DNA from: Roseimaritima sediminicola | GTDB taxonomy: Bacteria > Planctomycetota > Planctomycetia > Pirellulales > Pirellulaceae | Assembly: GCF_009618275.1 (NCBI RefSeq) | Contig: NZ_WIAD01000019.1 | Coordinates: forward strand, 1-64,000 | Reading direction: 5' to 3' | Length of the DNA stretch: 64,000 nucleotides | Shown here: positions 18,617 through 29,746 of the stretch, piece after piece | Position numbering within the stretch: position 1 is the first letter of the stretch | Layout: each line of letters starts with the position of its first letter | Made by a program: the position numbers and the translations under genes | The notes under the pieces: generated by a model | The model's database searches: none | What the model was told of the DNA's origin: nothing | Seen by the model: the letters and a program-made list of their open reading frames with translations, nothing else

Positions 18617-19235
18617 GTTCGACCGCCGTGGGCAGCCGAGCAAAGCGTTCCAGCAGTCGCAGGCCGTTGGCTTGACTTTTCTCGGGGTGAAACTGGGTGG
18701 CGTACAGGTTGCCGCGCCGCACCATCGAGCAGAATTCGCCGCCGTAGTCGGTGCTCAGGGCGATCACCGAGGGATCGGAGGGCACGACATAATAGGAATG
18801 CACAAAGTAAAAATAGGCTCCGTCGCTGTCGTCGCCCAGAACGGGGGCGGGCTGCCGCACGCGAACCGTGTTCCAGCCCATGTGCGGGACCTTCATCGGG
18901 GCGGCGCGTTCGAACCGCACCACCTCGCCGCCCAGCACGCCCAGGCCGTCGAAGCAGCCGCCTTCATAGCCCTTTTCGAACAACAACTGCAGCCCCAAGC
19001 AGATCCCCAGAAAGGGTCGATCGGTAGCGATAAAGTCCCGGATCGGCTCGACCAAGTCGCGGCGTCCGAGCTCGGCCATGGCGTCGCCAAACCCGCCCAC
19101 TCCCGGCAAGATCAGCTTCTCCGCCGTCGCGATCTCCTGCCCGTCGCTGCTGATGCGGGCTTCCAAGCCAACGCGTTCGATGGCCTTTTGGACACTCCGC
19201 AGGTTGCCCATCTGGTAATCGACAATGGTGATCAT
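18609..19235 (-). CDS. hisH: Imidazole glycerol phosphate synthase, glutaminase subunit HisH
   Basis: A 208-residue protein of normal length for HisH. It hydrolyses glutamine and channels ammonia to HisF for formation of imidazole glycerol phosphate and AICAR in histidine biosynthesis. The class I glutamine amidotransferase signature is present: N-terminal ITIVDYQMGNLRSV, oxyanion region LPGVGGFGDAM, nucleophile Cys in FLGICLGLQLLFEKG, and the His-Glu pair in YATQFHPEKSQANGL. HisF and HisA are not in the window, so the histidine genes are at least partly dispersed. The next gene starts inside its stop region. Confidence 0.97.
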   Translation of the reverse strand: MITIVDYQMGNLRSVQKAIERVGLEARISSDGQEIATAEKLILPGVGGFGDAMAELGRRDLVEPIRDFIATDRPFLGICLGLQLLFEKGYEGGCFDGLGVLGGEVVRFERAAPMKVPHMGWNTVRVRQPAPVLGDDSDGAYFYFVHSYYVVPSDPSVIALSTDYGGEFCSMVRRGNLYATQFHPEKSQANGLRLLERFARLPTAVEHG

Positions 19236-19366
19236 CCGGCAAGCTCGTCAGCACAGAACAAAAAGACAGGAAACGGCAAAGGCAATTGCAGAAAAGCAAA
19301 GGCAACCGCACCGAAACCGTTGATCCTAACGCGCTTCGGAGAACCGACAAGCGGGACCGCGGCCGC

Positions 19367-21145
19367 TCAGGCTTTGGCCCGCACCGCCTCGTTGGACTCC
19401 AGGATCGTTTCGACGACGTCGATCAATTGATCCAGGCGGAAGGGTTTGAACAGCACGCCCTTGGGATGCAGCCCGGCTTGGCGAGCCTTGACGATCGAGT
19501 GGCCGGGGTCGTAACCGAATCCGGTCATCAGCACCATCGGAACATGGCTCATGATATCGCTCAGTCGCCGCATCACCTGGTAACCGCTGAAGTCCGACAG
19601 GCGGATGTCGCTGATGATCACGTCGTAATCGACTTGGCCGATACTGCTGCGGACCATGGCCACGGCTTCTTTGCCCTCGTGAGCCGTTTCGACGATACAG
19701 CCGTAGCGTTCCAGCAGGTTGTGGGCGTCGTTGCGAACCGAATCGTCGGCGTCGACGACCAGGATGTGCTTGCCCCGCAGCATCGGATGCTGGGGCCCTT
19801 GGGCGCCGGCCGGCACGGCTTCCAGGGGCGTCATCCGCTGGCCGATCTGCTGGATCGTCTGTTTGATATCGCGGGCGTTCTGCAGGACGCGGCGAATCCG
19901 CTCGATCATCTCCGGCGAGTGACCGATGTAGGATTCCATCACGTTGACCGCGTCGTTGAGGATTTCGTCGACCGGCAGGGCCACGGCGCTGTGGATCGCA
20001 TCACAGCTCTGCTGCGCCGTGTTGGCTTTCTGGGCAACCAACAATTCCAGCGTGTTCAGGGCGAAGGCGACATCGCGGGCAAAGATTTCCAAGAACTGCA
20101 GATCGTCCTCGCTGAACGCCGCCGGCTCGGGGCTTTCGACGTTGATCGTCCCGAGCACCTGGTCGTGCAGGATCAGCGGCACGGTCAACGAGCTCTTGGC
20201 TTCGGCCACGCCCGGGATGAACAGGGGATCGTTGGCGACATCGTGGCAGATATAGCTGATCCCGCGGGAGGCGACAAAGCCGGTGACGCCGTTGCCCTGG
20301 GGATGGGCGAACAATTGCCGATCGGCGGCCGCTTGATCGATCCCGACGCTTAACAGCGGCATCAGCACGCCGGTGGCCTGTTCCAGCAGGCGGATCTCAA
20401 TGACTTCGAAGTTCAGCAGATCGCTCAGGTAGACGCGGATGTTCTCTTTGAGCAATTCAATCCGCTCATCGACCTCCATCAGAAAGATCTCATCGGGCCG
20501 CAGGTCGGCCAATTCGCGACCCGCCTTGTGAATCGCCGCCAGTTTCTGTTGCTGGAGGATCTCGTCGGTGACCTCACTGACGGTGACGATCAACTGGTGG
20601 GCGGCCCGGGCGTCCTCGAGGGCCCGGGAGTCCTCGAGGGCCCGAGCGTCCTCGAGAGACTGGGCGTCCTTCAGCGGCGCGGCATGCACGTGGAAGTAAC
20701 GGTTGTCCTGCGTCAACAGCGTGCTGCTGCTTTCCTGATCGGTCGCCAACGCGGTGTGGAAGGGACAGAAGTCGGGTCCCATGATCTCGGGCTGGCCCAG
20801 CAGGGCATAGAAGTTGGTGCCTTTGGCGACGCCGCCCGAAGCGTCCAGCGTCTGGGGGTCGGCCCAGCGAATGATCCGGGCGTTGGCCCACAGGACCTGG
20901 AAGTCTTGATCCAGCAGGGCCACGCCTTGGGGAATGTCGCGGAGCATCCCGGCGCTGTGCTGCAGATGCACCAGCTCGCTGCCGACGGGCAAGCGGTCGC
21001 GGTCGATCCAGATCGCATCGAACGCTTCGCTGGCCAGCCGATCCATCGCTTCGGTGGCACTCTGCACCTGCACAATCTCAGCCTCGGCCGGCGGCGGACC
21101 ATCGGTCGGGCGGTTGCCAATGCAGAGAATTCGTGGTGCGTTCAT
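19367..21145 (-). CDS. PAS/GAF protein with C-terminal response-regulator receiver
   Basis: A 592-residue protein from the ATG at 21145, with a GTG four codons upstream as alternative. The N-terminus resembles a degenerate receiver (PRILCIGNRP, FDAIWIDRDRL). A PAS-like segment follows (GVALLDQDFQVLWANARI), then a short Leu-Glu-Asp-rich linker. A GAF domain spans about residues 210-370 (GVTGFVASRGISYICHDV, SLTVPLILHDQVLGTINVES). Residues about 460-580 form a receiver: HILVVDADDSVRND, acceptor Asp in YDVIISDIRLSDFSGY, MTGFG, and Lys in GVLFKPF. No kinase or DNA-binding output is present, so it probably senses a ligand or redox state and relays through phosphorylation or protein contact. It is divergent from the YTV gene. 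Confidence 0.9.
   Translation of the reverse strand: MNAPRILCIGNRPTDGPPPAEAEIVQVQSATEAMDRLASEAFDAIWIDRDRLPVGSELVHLQHSAGMLRDIPQGVALLDQDFQVLWANARIIRWADPQTLDASGGVAKGTNFYALLGQPEIMGPDFCPFHTALATDQESSSTLLTQDNRYFHVHAAPLKDAQSLEDARALEDSRALEDARAAHQLIVTVSEVTDEILQQQKLAAIHKAGRELADLRPDEIFLMEVDERIELLKENIRVYLSDLLNFEVIEIRLLEQATGVLMPLLSVGIDQAAADRQLFAHPQGNGVTGFVASRGISYICHDVANDPLFIPGVAEAKSSLTVPLILHDQVLGTINVESPEPAAFSEDDLQFLEIFARDVAFALNTLELLVAQKANTAQQSCDAIHSAVALPVDEILNDAVNVMESYIGHSPEMIERIRRVLQNARDIKQTIQQIGQRMTPLEAVPAGAQGPQHPMLRGKHILVVDADDSVRNDAHNLLERYGCIVETAHEGKEAVAMVRSSIGQVDYDVIISDIRLSDFSGYQVMRRLSDIMSHVPMVLMTGFGYDPGHSIVKARQAGLHPKGVLFKPFRLDQLIDVVETILESNEAVRAKA
20598..20669. repeat. 18-bp coding tandem repeat
   Basis: Three to four imperfect 18-base units lie inside the PAS/GAF protein gene. 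They encode SLEDARALEDSRALEDARA, a six-residue helical linker repeat between the PAS-like part and the next helix. The unit is a multiple of three, so copy-number change would keep the frame. Confidence 0.75.
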
Positions 21146-21509
21146 TCCCAAACTCACCCACCCCCAAGGTGCCTTCGTGCTACTTTCGCTCGCGACAGCA
21201 GCCCCACAGGGGATAATACGCGACTTTACGCCGGTCGCTATCCCTCTTTCCAGTGGATTCTATGACTTCTTCAACCGCCCGCCCGGGCCCGCGCGCGATC
21301 CTAAGCTGCCGCGGCCCGGCGGACAAGATCAATCATCGTCGTTTTGGGCCCCGCGAGCCCACTGAAAAATGCCGCGGCCGCTGCTCGAAAATCGCCCAGA
21401 ATGACTGGAAAACGCGCGGTTTTTGAGAAGGTTGTACGGTAACCGACCAGGCCTCTCGCGTGCACTTACAGTTTTTCTATTTTCCCTGTTCGCGCGCTCC
21501 AAAATATGC
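21146..21509. other. Intergenic region upstream of the YTV gene
   Basis: This 364-base stretch lies between the start of the PAS/GAF/receiver gene and the promoter of the YTV gene. I see no supported gene or structured element beyond GC-rich short palindromes. Confidence 0.4.
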
Positions 21510-21537
21510 TTGACACCACTACCCACAGGTCTACATT
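21510..21537 (+). promoter_or_regulatory. Sigma70-type promoter of the YTV gene
   Basis: TTGACA (21510-21515), a 16-base spacer, then TACATT (21532-21537). The -35 box is a perfect consensus and the -10 box matches at four of six positions. It leaves a leader of about 85 bases before the ATG at 21630. Confidence 0.7.
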
Positions 21538-21629
21538 CAAGGCCGGGTGGTTAGCCCAGACTACGCAGCCGTTAAACTTCCTCGTTACTCAGTCCTGCGT
21601 CGGCGGGACCTTTTGAAAGGGTTTACTTC

Positions 21630-23600
21630 ATGAGATCACGGTTTATGAGCGTGGTATTTGGCTTGATGGCGACGGCATTGGTTGCCTCGCAAGCCTTTGC
21701 CCAGTGTGGAGACTGCAGCGGATGCGCTGCCGGCTCCGGATGTGGTGCCGTCGGTGGCGGTGCCTATGCAAGCGGCCCGGTCGCAGCAGGTGCTGCGTGT
21801 GGCCCCGAGGTCACCTATCAAGAACGCACGGTTTACACCAACCAATTGGTTAACCGCACGCGGCTGGTGCCCGTAACCACCTATCAGCGCGAAACGCGCA
21901 CCCGTACCCGCACCGTGACGCGCTGCGTCGCTTCGGTCCAGACCCGCACCCAGACCTACACGGTCAACGTGCCCCAGACCAAAACGCGGGAAGAAACCTA
22001 CACGGTCAACGTGGCGGTTCCTTACACCGAAGAGGAAACCTACACCGTGCAGGTTCCCGTGACCACGCAGCAGGAACAGTCCTACCAGGTCTGCGTCCCC
22101 TACACCGAGAACGTCGAGCAGACGTATCAGGTGCAGGTGCCTTACACCGAAGAGGTGCCGTACACCGTGACGGTCTGCTACACCGAGCCGGTTGAACAGG
22201 CCTACACGGTGCAGGTTCCCGTCCAGAAGACGCGCACCGAAACCTATCAGGTGGCCGTGCCGTACACCGAAACCGAAACCCGGGAATACCAGGTTCAGGT
22301 TCCGGTCCAGGAAACCCAGGAATACCAGGTCACCGTGCCGTACACCGAAATGGTCGAACAGACCTACACGGTCCAGGTCCCGGTCACCGAACAGGTCGCC
22401 CAGGACTACACCGTCCAGGTGCCTTACACCGAAACCGTCACCCAGGAATACCAGGTTTGCGTGCCGCGTCAGGAAACCCGTACCGCCATGCGAACGGTCA
22501 CCAAGTGCGTGCCCGTGACGACCATGCGGACGGTCACCGTCAACGAAGGTCACTGGGTCACTGAAGAAGTGCCTGTGGCTGCGGGCTACTCGGCCGGCTA
22601 CGGCGGCGGATGTGGCGTGGCCTACGGTGGCTGCGGCGGCGGATGCGGATCCTGTGGCGATTGCGGCGGATGCGTGAGTGCCTGTGGTTGTGGCGCTGCG
22701 GCCCCGGCCCCGGCCCCCTGCACCGTCACGCGTCGTCGTTACGTCTGCACCCCGGTGACCAAAGAAGTCCCCCAGACGACCTACCAGCGTCAGACCCAGC
22801 AGGTGCCCTACACCTACACCGTCACGGTCAACAGCTACGAAACCCGCACCCGCGAAGTTCCGGTCACGCGTTACCGCACCGAAACCCGCCAGCGGATGGT
22901 CAACGTCTGCCGCTATCAGAGCGAAGAGCGGACCCGCCAGGTACCGGTGCGCCGCACCCGTACCGAAACCCGCACCCGTCAGGTCACGCGGATGACCACC
23001 GAAACCCGCACCCGCGAAGTTCCGGTCACCCGCACTCGGATGGAAGAGCGCACCCGCGAAGTTCCCTACACCGAGATGACCACCGAGCAGCGGACCCGGA
23101 CCGTGCACGTGCAGCGTACCCGTCAGGAAGAGCGCACCCGCACCGTCACCCGTTGCCGCCTGGAAACCCGCACCCGCACGGTGCCGGTGACCCGCCAACG
23201 CATGGAAACCCGCACCCGCATGGTGCCGGTCACCACGATGCAAACCGAAGAGCGGACCCGTACGGTCCAGCGCACCCGCATGGAACCGCAAGAGCGCACC
23301 CGCACGGTGACCTACACCGAGTACGTGCCCGAAGAGCGGACCCGCGAGTACAACGTGACCGTGTACAACCAGGTCCAGGAAGAAGTGCCCGAGACTTACA
23401 CCGTGTGTGTCCCCGTGACCACGCAGCGTGAAGTCCAGTACACTGAGTGCGTCCGCGTTCCGCAGACCGTTACCGTGCCGGTTTACAGCAGCGGTGCCGG
23501 CTACGGCGGATGCACCAATTGCGGTGGCGGAGCCAGCTACTCTGGCCCCGTCCAAGCGGCTCCGGTCGCAAGCAGCGGTTGCGCTGCCTGTGGTGGCTGA
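21630..23600 (+). CDS. YTV-repeat cell-wall structural protein
   Basis: A 656-residue protein whose ATG follows GAAAGG at about nine bases. A signal peptide (MRSRFMSVVFGLMATALVAS, cleavage near AFAQ) is followed by Cys/Gly clusters (CGDCSGCAAGSGCG). Residues about 90-310 repeat TYTVQVPYTE, EYQVQVPV and QTYQVQVPY. A second Cys/Gly-rich stretch lies near 320-370. Residues about 370-590 repeat TRTREVPVTRTRMEERT, and the tail has SSGCAACGG. Proteins with YTV motifs were reported as cell-wall components of Rhodopirellula baltica, so a secreted, disulfide-linked wall or S-layer-like role is likely. A strong promoter and a terminator flank it, so it is probably monocistronic and highly expressed. 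The long antisense ORF is an artefact of repeat composition. Confidence 0.9.
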   Translation: MRSRFMSVVFGLMATALVASQAFAQCGDCSGCAAGSGCGAVGGGAYASGPVAAGAACGPEVTYQERTVYTNQLVNRTRLVPVTTYQRETRTRTRTVTRCVASVQTRTQTYTVNVPQTKTREETYTVNVAVPYTEEETYTVQVPVTTQQEQSYQVCVPYTENVEQTYQVQVPYTEEVPYTVTVCYTEPVEQAYTVQVPVQKTRTETYQVAVPYTETETREYQVQVPVQETQEYQVTVPYTEMVEQTYTVQVPVTEQVAQDYTVQVPYTETVTQEYQVCVPRQETRTAMRTVTKCVPVTTMRTVTVNEGHWVTEEVPVAAGYSAGYGGGCGVAYGGCGGGCGSCGDCGGCVSACGCGAAAPAPAPCTVTRRRYVCTPVTKEVPQTTYQRQTQQVPYTYTVTVNSYETRTREVPVTRYRTETRQRMVNVCRYQSEERTRQVPVRRTRTETRTRQVTRMTTETRTREVPVTRTRMEERTREVPYTEMTTEQRTRTVHVQRTRQEERTRTVTRCRLETRTRTVPVTRQRMETRTRMVPVTTMQTEERTRTVQRTRMEPQERTRTVTYTEYVPEERTREYNVTVYNQVQEEVPETYTVCVPVTTQREVQYTECVRVPQTVTVPVYSSGAGYGGCTNCGGGASYSGPVQAAPVASSGCAACGG

Positions 23601-23712
23601 ACCGACCCAGTTCAGTAGCTTTTGATTCGCCGTCGACCGCTCGCTGAAGCGGTCGACGCGCCACAGAACGCACCGTCGCGGCGACGACCCCGTCGGCTCG
23701 ACAAATCCCTCG

Positions 23713-23748
23713 CCCCAGCAGGCCCTTCGCGGCTTGCTGGGGTTTTTT
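23713..23748 (+). terminator. Rho-independent terminator after the YTV gene
   Basis: The stem CCCCAGCA / TGCTGGGG with a 14-base GC-rich loop is followed by TTTTTT. It sits 112 bases after the stop codon and just before the recQ promoter. Confidence 0.88.
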
Positions 23749-23750
23749 AC

Positions 23751-23778
23751 TTGACCAAACGCTGCCCTTTAGTACACT
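23751..23778 (+). promoter_or_regulatory. Sigma70-type promoter of recQ
   Basis: TTGACC (23751-23756), a 16-base spacer, then TACACT (23773-23778), 44 bases before the recQ start and directly after the YTV terminator. Confidence 0.6.
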
Positions 23779-23822
23779 ACGCCAATTAGGCATACGATCT
23801 TTTCTATTCGGGGGAATCCGTG

Positions 23823-25799
<1,977 letters not shown>

Positions 25800-26054
25800 A
25801 CGGCGCGAGCGCCCGCGAACCAAGCCGAAGCTCGCGCGTACGGTTCGCGGGTTTCGTGGCTACGGATCGTTTGTGGCGGCGCCCCTCCTAGCCGACGGCG
25901 CGAGCCGTGGGTCTCACGCCCATAGACATCGCCCGCCGCGGACGGTCAATTCGCAACGGTGCCGGCAGCGAAAACACAGGATGTTAGAACCACCGCGCTA
26001 ACGCAACTCGCCGCGGGATGCGGGCCCGACGCTCGCGCGTACGGCTAACGGGTG
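25800..26054. other. Intergenic region between convergent recQ genes
   Basis: A GC-rich spacer with repeated GCGCGAGC / GCTCGCGCG pieces and a GCGCGTACGG motif that occurs twice (near 25834 and 26034). No gene was found. It may contain a bidirectional terminator without a clear T-tract. Confidence 0.4.
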
Positions 26055-27512
26055 TTACGGAACCCCAAAATACTTTTCCAAGAACGCTTTGCGGTCGTCG
26101 CTTTGGCGGTACTCGACCAAGGCATACAGCCGTTGTTGGTCCGCGCGGCGTTTCTCTTCCAACACTTGATTGTCATCAAAGGGCGCTGGGACGCCATCGA
26201 TATCGCCGCACAGCCGCAGCGATTCGGGCGGCCGGGGGCCTTCAACCAGACCGTGGCGATCCAGCAGCGCCAGAGCGGTGGCCAGTCGGTGATCATGCCG
26301 GCTGACCGCCTGCAACTGCTCGTTCAACCAATCGACACCGTACGCCTGCACCTCCTCGGCACGATCGCGCAGGTAGTGAAACAGGCGGCCGTAAAAATCG
26401 GCATCGGGGTTCCGCCAACCGATGAACTGCATCTGCGTCATCAGGTCCGCCTGGTCGTACAGCAACCGACACACCGCCGGCTCGCCATCGCGGCCCGCCC
26501 GGCCGATCTCCTGGTAGTAGGCCTCCAGCGATCCCGGCACCTCGGCGTGCAGCACGAAGCGGATGTCCGGCTTGTCGATCCCCATCCCGAACGCATTGGT
26601 CGCCAGCACCAACGGGCAATCGTCGCTCATGAACCGTTCCTGAATGCGACGTCGCTGCCGCCGATCCAGGTCGCCGTGGTAACACAGGTGATCCACGCCC
26701 CGCACCCGCAGTAGCTCACTGATCCGCTCCAGCGACTTGATCAGCGAAAAGTAAACGATGCCGCTGCCGGTGGAACCATACCGGGGGTCGTCGAGCACCG
26801 TTTCGATCTGCGCGACCTTATCCGCGTCGTCCCAGACATCGACGGCATCCAGTTCCAGATTCTCACGCTCGATCCCGCTGTTAAAGATCCGCACCGACTC
26901 GGGCTCCAAGCCCAATTGCCGCACGATGTCGGTTTGACAAGCGGGCGTGGCGGTGGCCGTCAGCGCCGCGGTCGTCGGATTACCCAACAACTGCCGGATC
27001 TCGGCCAAACGGGTGTAGTCGGGTCGAAAGTCGTGTCCCCATTGGCTGACGCAGTGGGCCTCGTCGACCGCCAGCAGTCGGATCCGCCGTCGCTGGACAA
27101 CGTCGCGAAACGACGTTTTCCGAAACCGTTCGGGTGTCACATAGACCAGCCGATACTTTCCCTCCGCTATTTGCTCGTAGCGCTCACGGCGTGTCGCAGC
27201 ATCGAGCGACGAATTGATGAACGTCGCGTCCACGCCCTTGCGGCGGAGAGCGTCGACCTGATCCTTCATCAGCGCGATCAAGGGACTGAGCACCAGGACC
27301 AGGTCGGGTGAGTCCTCGTCGGCCAGCAGAGCCGGGATCTGATAACACAGCGACTTGCCGCCGCCGGTGGGCATCAACACCATCGCGTGGCGACCGTCGA
27401 GCAAGCGAGCGATCACGTCGGCTTGGAAACCGCGAAAGTCGTCATGCCCAAACACCTCCCGCAACACGCGGCGAGCGGACTGCATCAGATTGTTAGGAGA
27501 AGAAGGTGGCAT
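26055..27512 (-). CDS. RecQ-like helicase ending at the zinc-binding subdomain
   Basis: A 485-residue protein. The ATG at 27512 (MPPSSPNNLMQSARRVL) is chosen because the longer upstream frame only translates an intergenic 30-bp repeat array; GGAG lies about 10 bases upstream. Helicase motifs are complete: GHDDFRGFQADVI, MPTGGGKSLCYQIP, LLAVDEAHCVSQWGHDF, ALTATATP, QEIGRAGRDGE. The chain stops in YRQSDDRKAFLEKYFGVP, just where RecQ proteins carry their zinc cysteines; the usual Cys positions here are Arg and Asp. It therefore lacks the zinc, winged-helix and HRDC modules of classic RecQ. It is probably an active ATPase with altered DNA binding. It follows uvrD on the same strand. Confidence 0.9.
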   Translation of the reverse strand: MPPSSPNNLMQSARRVLREVFGHDDFRGFQADVIARLLDGRHAMVLMPTGGGKSLCYQIPALLADEDSPDLVLVLSPLIALMKDQVDALRRKGVDATFINSSLDAATRRERYEQIAEGKYRLVYVTPERFRKTSFRDVVQRRRIRLLAVDEAHCVSQWGHDFRPDYTRLAEIRQLLGNPTTAALTATATPACQTDIVRQLGLEPESVRIFNSGIERENLELDAVDVWDDADKVAQIETVLDDPRYGSTGSGIVYFSLIKSLERISELLRVRGVDHLCYHGDLDRRQRRRIQERFMSDDCPLVLATNAFGMGIDKPDIRFVLHAEVPGSLEAYYQEIGRAGRDGEPAVCRLLYDQADLMTQMQFIGWRNPDADFYGRLFHYLRDRAEEVQAYGVDWLNEQLQAVSRHDHRLATALALLDRHGLVEGPRPPESLRLCGDIDGVPAPFDDNQVLEEKRRADQQRLYALVEYRQSDDRKAFLEKYFGVP

Positions 27513-27523
27513 CACGGACAACT

Positions 27524-27678
27524 CCAGTGGCATAGGCTTCCAGCCTGTGAAAACCAGTGGCATAGGCTTCCAGCCTGTGAAAACCAGTGGCATAGGCTTC
27601 CAGCCTGTGAAAACCAGTGGCATAGGCTTCCAGCCTGTGAGGTGGATACTGCCTTCACAGGCTGGAAGCCTATGCCAC
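27524..27678. repeat. Dispersed repeat family A: four direct 30-bp copies plus one inverted copy
   Basis: Four tandem 30-bp units containing GGCATAGGCTTCCAGCCTGT are followed after about 12 bases by an inverted copy (27653-27678). The array fills the gap between uvrD and the short recQ gene. Single or paired copies recur at 35711-35799, 41927-41950 and 45565-45586. There are no unique spacers, so this is not a CRISPR array. Confidence 0.92.
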
Positions 27679-27696
27679 ACCCAGCCCATGCCACAC

Positions 27697-29694
27697 TCAC
27701 ACGCGTCGCGGCTTGGCTTTGCGGTACTTGTTGGGGTTCTCGGCCTTGCCGGTGATCTCGTACAGGAACCGGCTGGGGGTGGTCGGCCGCGGCTTGCCCC
27801 AGCGTCGCCGGGTCAGGGCCATCGACAAGGTCAGCGTCTCCTGGGCTCGCGTCACCCCGACGTAGCACAGCCGCCGCTCTTCGGCGATATCGTTCTCCTC
27901 GCCACTCTTCACACTCCGGCTGTGCGGCAACACGCCTTCTTCCATGCCCACCATATAGACGATCGGAAACTCCAGGCCCTTGGCGGCATGCATGGTCAAT
28001 AACCAGACGGCGTTGCGCTGCGCCAATTTATCTTTCTCGTTGCCCATCTCGCGGCCGGCCAGAGCGGTTTCGCTGAGGAAGCCGGCCAGATCGGTTTCAC
28101 GGTCGCGATCCTCGTAGGCCGCCACAGCATTGATCAATTCCTGAATCGAATTGGTCCGCGCCTCGACCTCCTCGGGTTCGTTGTACAACCGCCGCACCTC
28201 GTCGAAGTACTGCGTGCGTTCGATCAGGGTTCGCACGGCGCCGGCCAGCGAATCGACGGTGGCTTCGCGCACATCGTCCAGCAGCCGGCGAAGCGATTCG
28301 ATGCCTCGCTGGGCCGCAGCGGGCAGGTCGCTGGTCGCCGACGGATCGCTCATCACCTGCCAGGCCGGGCGGCCGGATTTGACCGCTCGCGAGACGATCT
28401 CTTGGACCGATTTATTGCCCAGTCCACGCGGCGGCGTATTGATCACTCGCAACAGCGAGATTTCGTCGTCGGGTTGGTCGACCCATTTCAGGTAAGACAA
28501 CAAGTCGCGGATTTCGCGGCGGTCGAAGAACGACTGGCTGCCCAACATCACGTAAGGCACATTCATCTTTCGCAGCTCGGTTTCGAACAACCGCGGCTGT
28601 TCGTTGGTGCGAAACAAGATCGCCACGTCGCGGGGTTCATAACGACCGCGGTCCAGCAGGCGAGCGATCTCGCCGACGACCAATTTCGACTCTTCGGTCT
28701 CGTCCTTCAACTGCAGGATCCGGGGGCGTTGGCCCACGGCCCGCACCGGCCGCAACATCTTGTCGTGCCGCGTGGTATTAAAGCGGATCAGGCGGTTGGC
28801 CATTTCCAAGATCTGGCCGCTGCTGCGATAGTTCTCTTCCAACCGCACGACCGTGGCGTCGGGCCAGTCGTTGCGGAAATTCAAAATGTGCGTCACGTCC
28901 GCGCCGCGCCAGCCGTAGATGGATTGATCGTCGTCGCCCACGACGCACAGGTTGCGATGCGACTGGGCCAGCGATTTGATGATCCGGTACTGGCTGCCGT
29001 TGGTGTCCTGGTACTCGTCGACCAAGACGTGGTCGTAGCGACCGGCTTCGATCTCACGCACCTCGGCGTCCTGCTCGAGCAGCAGTTCCGTATTGACCAA
29101 CAGATCGTCAAAGTCCATCGCGCCGCAGGACCGCAGCCCATCCTGGTAACGGCGGTAGGCGCTGGCCGCCAGGTGTTCCTTGTCGGTGCGAGCGACGGCT
29201 CCGGCATCGGCCGGCAGGACGGACTGGTTCTTCCATCCGCCGATGATCGCTAGCAGGTCGCCGGGTTTGAGCGCCGTGCCGGGCAAGCGGAGGTCGCGAA
29301 GCACGTTGCGAGCCAGCGATTCCTGGTCGCTGCGGTCGTAGATCGCGAACTTGGTCGGGTACCCAATGCGTTTGGCATGTCGCCGCAAGATCCGTACGCA
29401 TTGGGAGTGAAACGTCCCGATCACGGGTTTGGGCGGTTGCGCTTCGCCCTTGCGGCGCCGCTTGGGTTTGGCCGGACCGATCAGGGCCCCGATCCGCTCC
29501 TGCATCTCGCCGGCGGCTTTGTTGGTGAACGTGACGGCCAGAATCCGGTCCGGAGCCGTTCCGTGGCGGATCAGGTTGGCGATCCGAAACGTGACCACCC
29601 GCGTTTTTCCGGTCCCCGCGCCCGCCAGCACAAGCATCGGTCCGGACAGCGTCTCGACGGCCTGCTTCTGGGCCGGGTTTAATCCATTACTCAT
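27697..29694 (-). CDS. UvrD/PcrA-type superfamily 1 DNA helicase
   Basis: A 665-residue protein, ATG at 29694. It is an ATP-dependent 3'-5' helicase for repair and replication-fork clearing. Motifs in order: LNPAQKQAVETLSGPMLVLA (Q motif), GAGTGKTRV (Walker A), VTFTNKAAGEM (Ia), VDEYQDTN (II), VVGDDDQSIYGWRGAD (III), RLEENYRSSGQIL (IV), LLTMHAAKGLEFPIVYMVG (V) and VGVTRAQETL (VI). Length is slightly below the usual 700-750, and the C-terminal extension that contacts RNA polymerase in PcrA is short. It lies in a minus-strand run with infA, the DUF819 gene and the short recQ, with only 52 bases to the DUF819 gene. Confidence 0.95.
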   Translation of the reverse strand: MSNGLNPAQKQAVETLSGPMLVLAGAGTGKTRVVTFRIANLIRHGTAPDRILAVTFTNKAAGEMQERIGALIGPAKPKRRRKGEAQPPKPVIGTFHSQCVRILRRHAKRIGYPTKFAIYDRSDQESLARNVLRDLRLPGTALKPGDLLAIIGGWKNQSVLPADAGAVARTDKEHLAASAYRRYQDGLRSCGAMDFDDLLVNTELLLEQDAEVREIEAGRYDHVLVDEYQDTNGSQYRIIKSLAQSHRNLCVVGDDDQSIYGWRGADVTHILNFRNDWPDATVVRLEENYRSSGQILEMANRLIRFNTTRHDKMLRPVRAVGQRPRILQLKDETEESKLVVGEIARLLDRGRYEPRDVAILFRTNEQPRLFETELRKMNVPYVMLGSQSFFDRREIRDLLSYLKWVDQPDDEISLLRVINTPPRGLGNKSVQEIVSRAVKSGRPAWQVMSDPSATSDLPAAAQRGIESLRRLLDDVREATVDSLAGAVRTLIERTQYFDEVRRLYNEPEEVEARTNSIQELINAVAAYEDRDRETDLAGFLSETALAGREMGNEKDKLAQRNAVWLLTMHAAKGLEFPIVYMVGMEEGVLPHSRSVKSGEENDIAEERRLCYVGVTRAQETLTLSMALTRRRWGKPRPTTPSRFLYEITGKAENPNKYRKAKPRRV

Positions 29695-29746
29695 AGCTGC
29701 GAAATCCTACCCAGCGAAGCGGTGGGCGAAAAGCCAGGATGGATTG

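Noticed and set aside
21636-23555. A 639-codon open frame antisense to the YTV gene
   Set aside because: It mirrors the repetitive codon pattern of the real gene (mostly G, H, D, R, V residues), has no signal peptide or domain, and the plus-strand gene has promoter, ribosome site and terminator.
27524-27678. CRISPR array
   Set aside because: The 30-bp units are directly adjacent with no variable spacers, include an inverted copy, recur elsewhere in the window and have no cas genes nearby.
27513-27689. N-terminal extension of the short RecQ containing GWKPMPLVFT repeats
   Set aside because: It is a translation of an intergenic repeat array; a proper start with GGAG exists at 27512.
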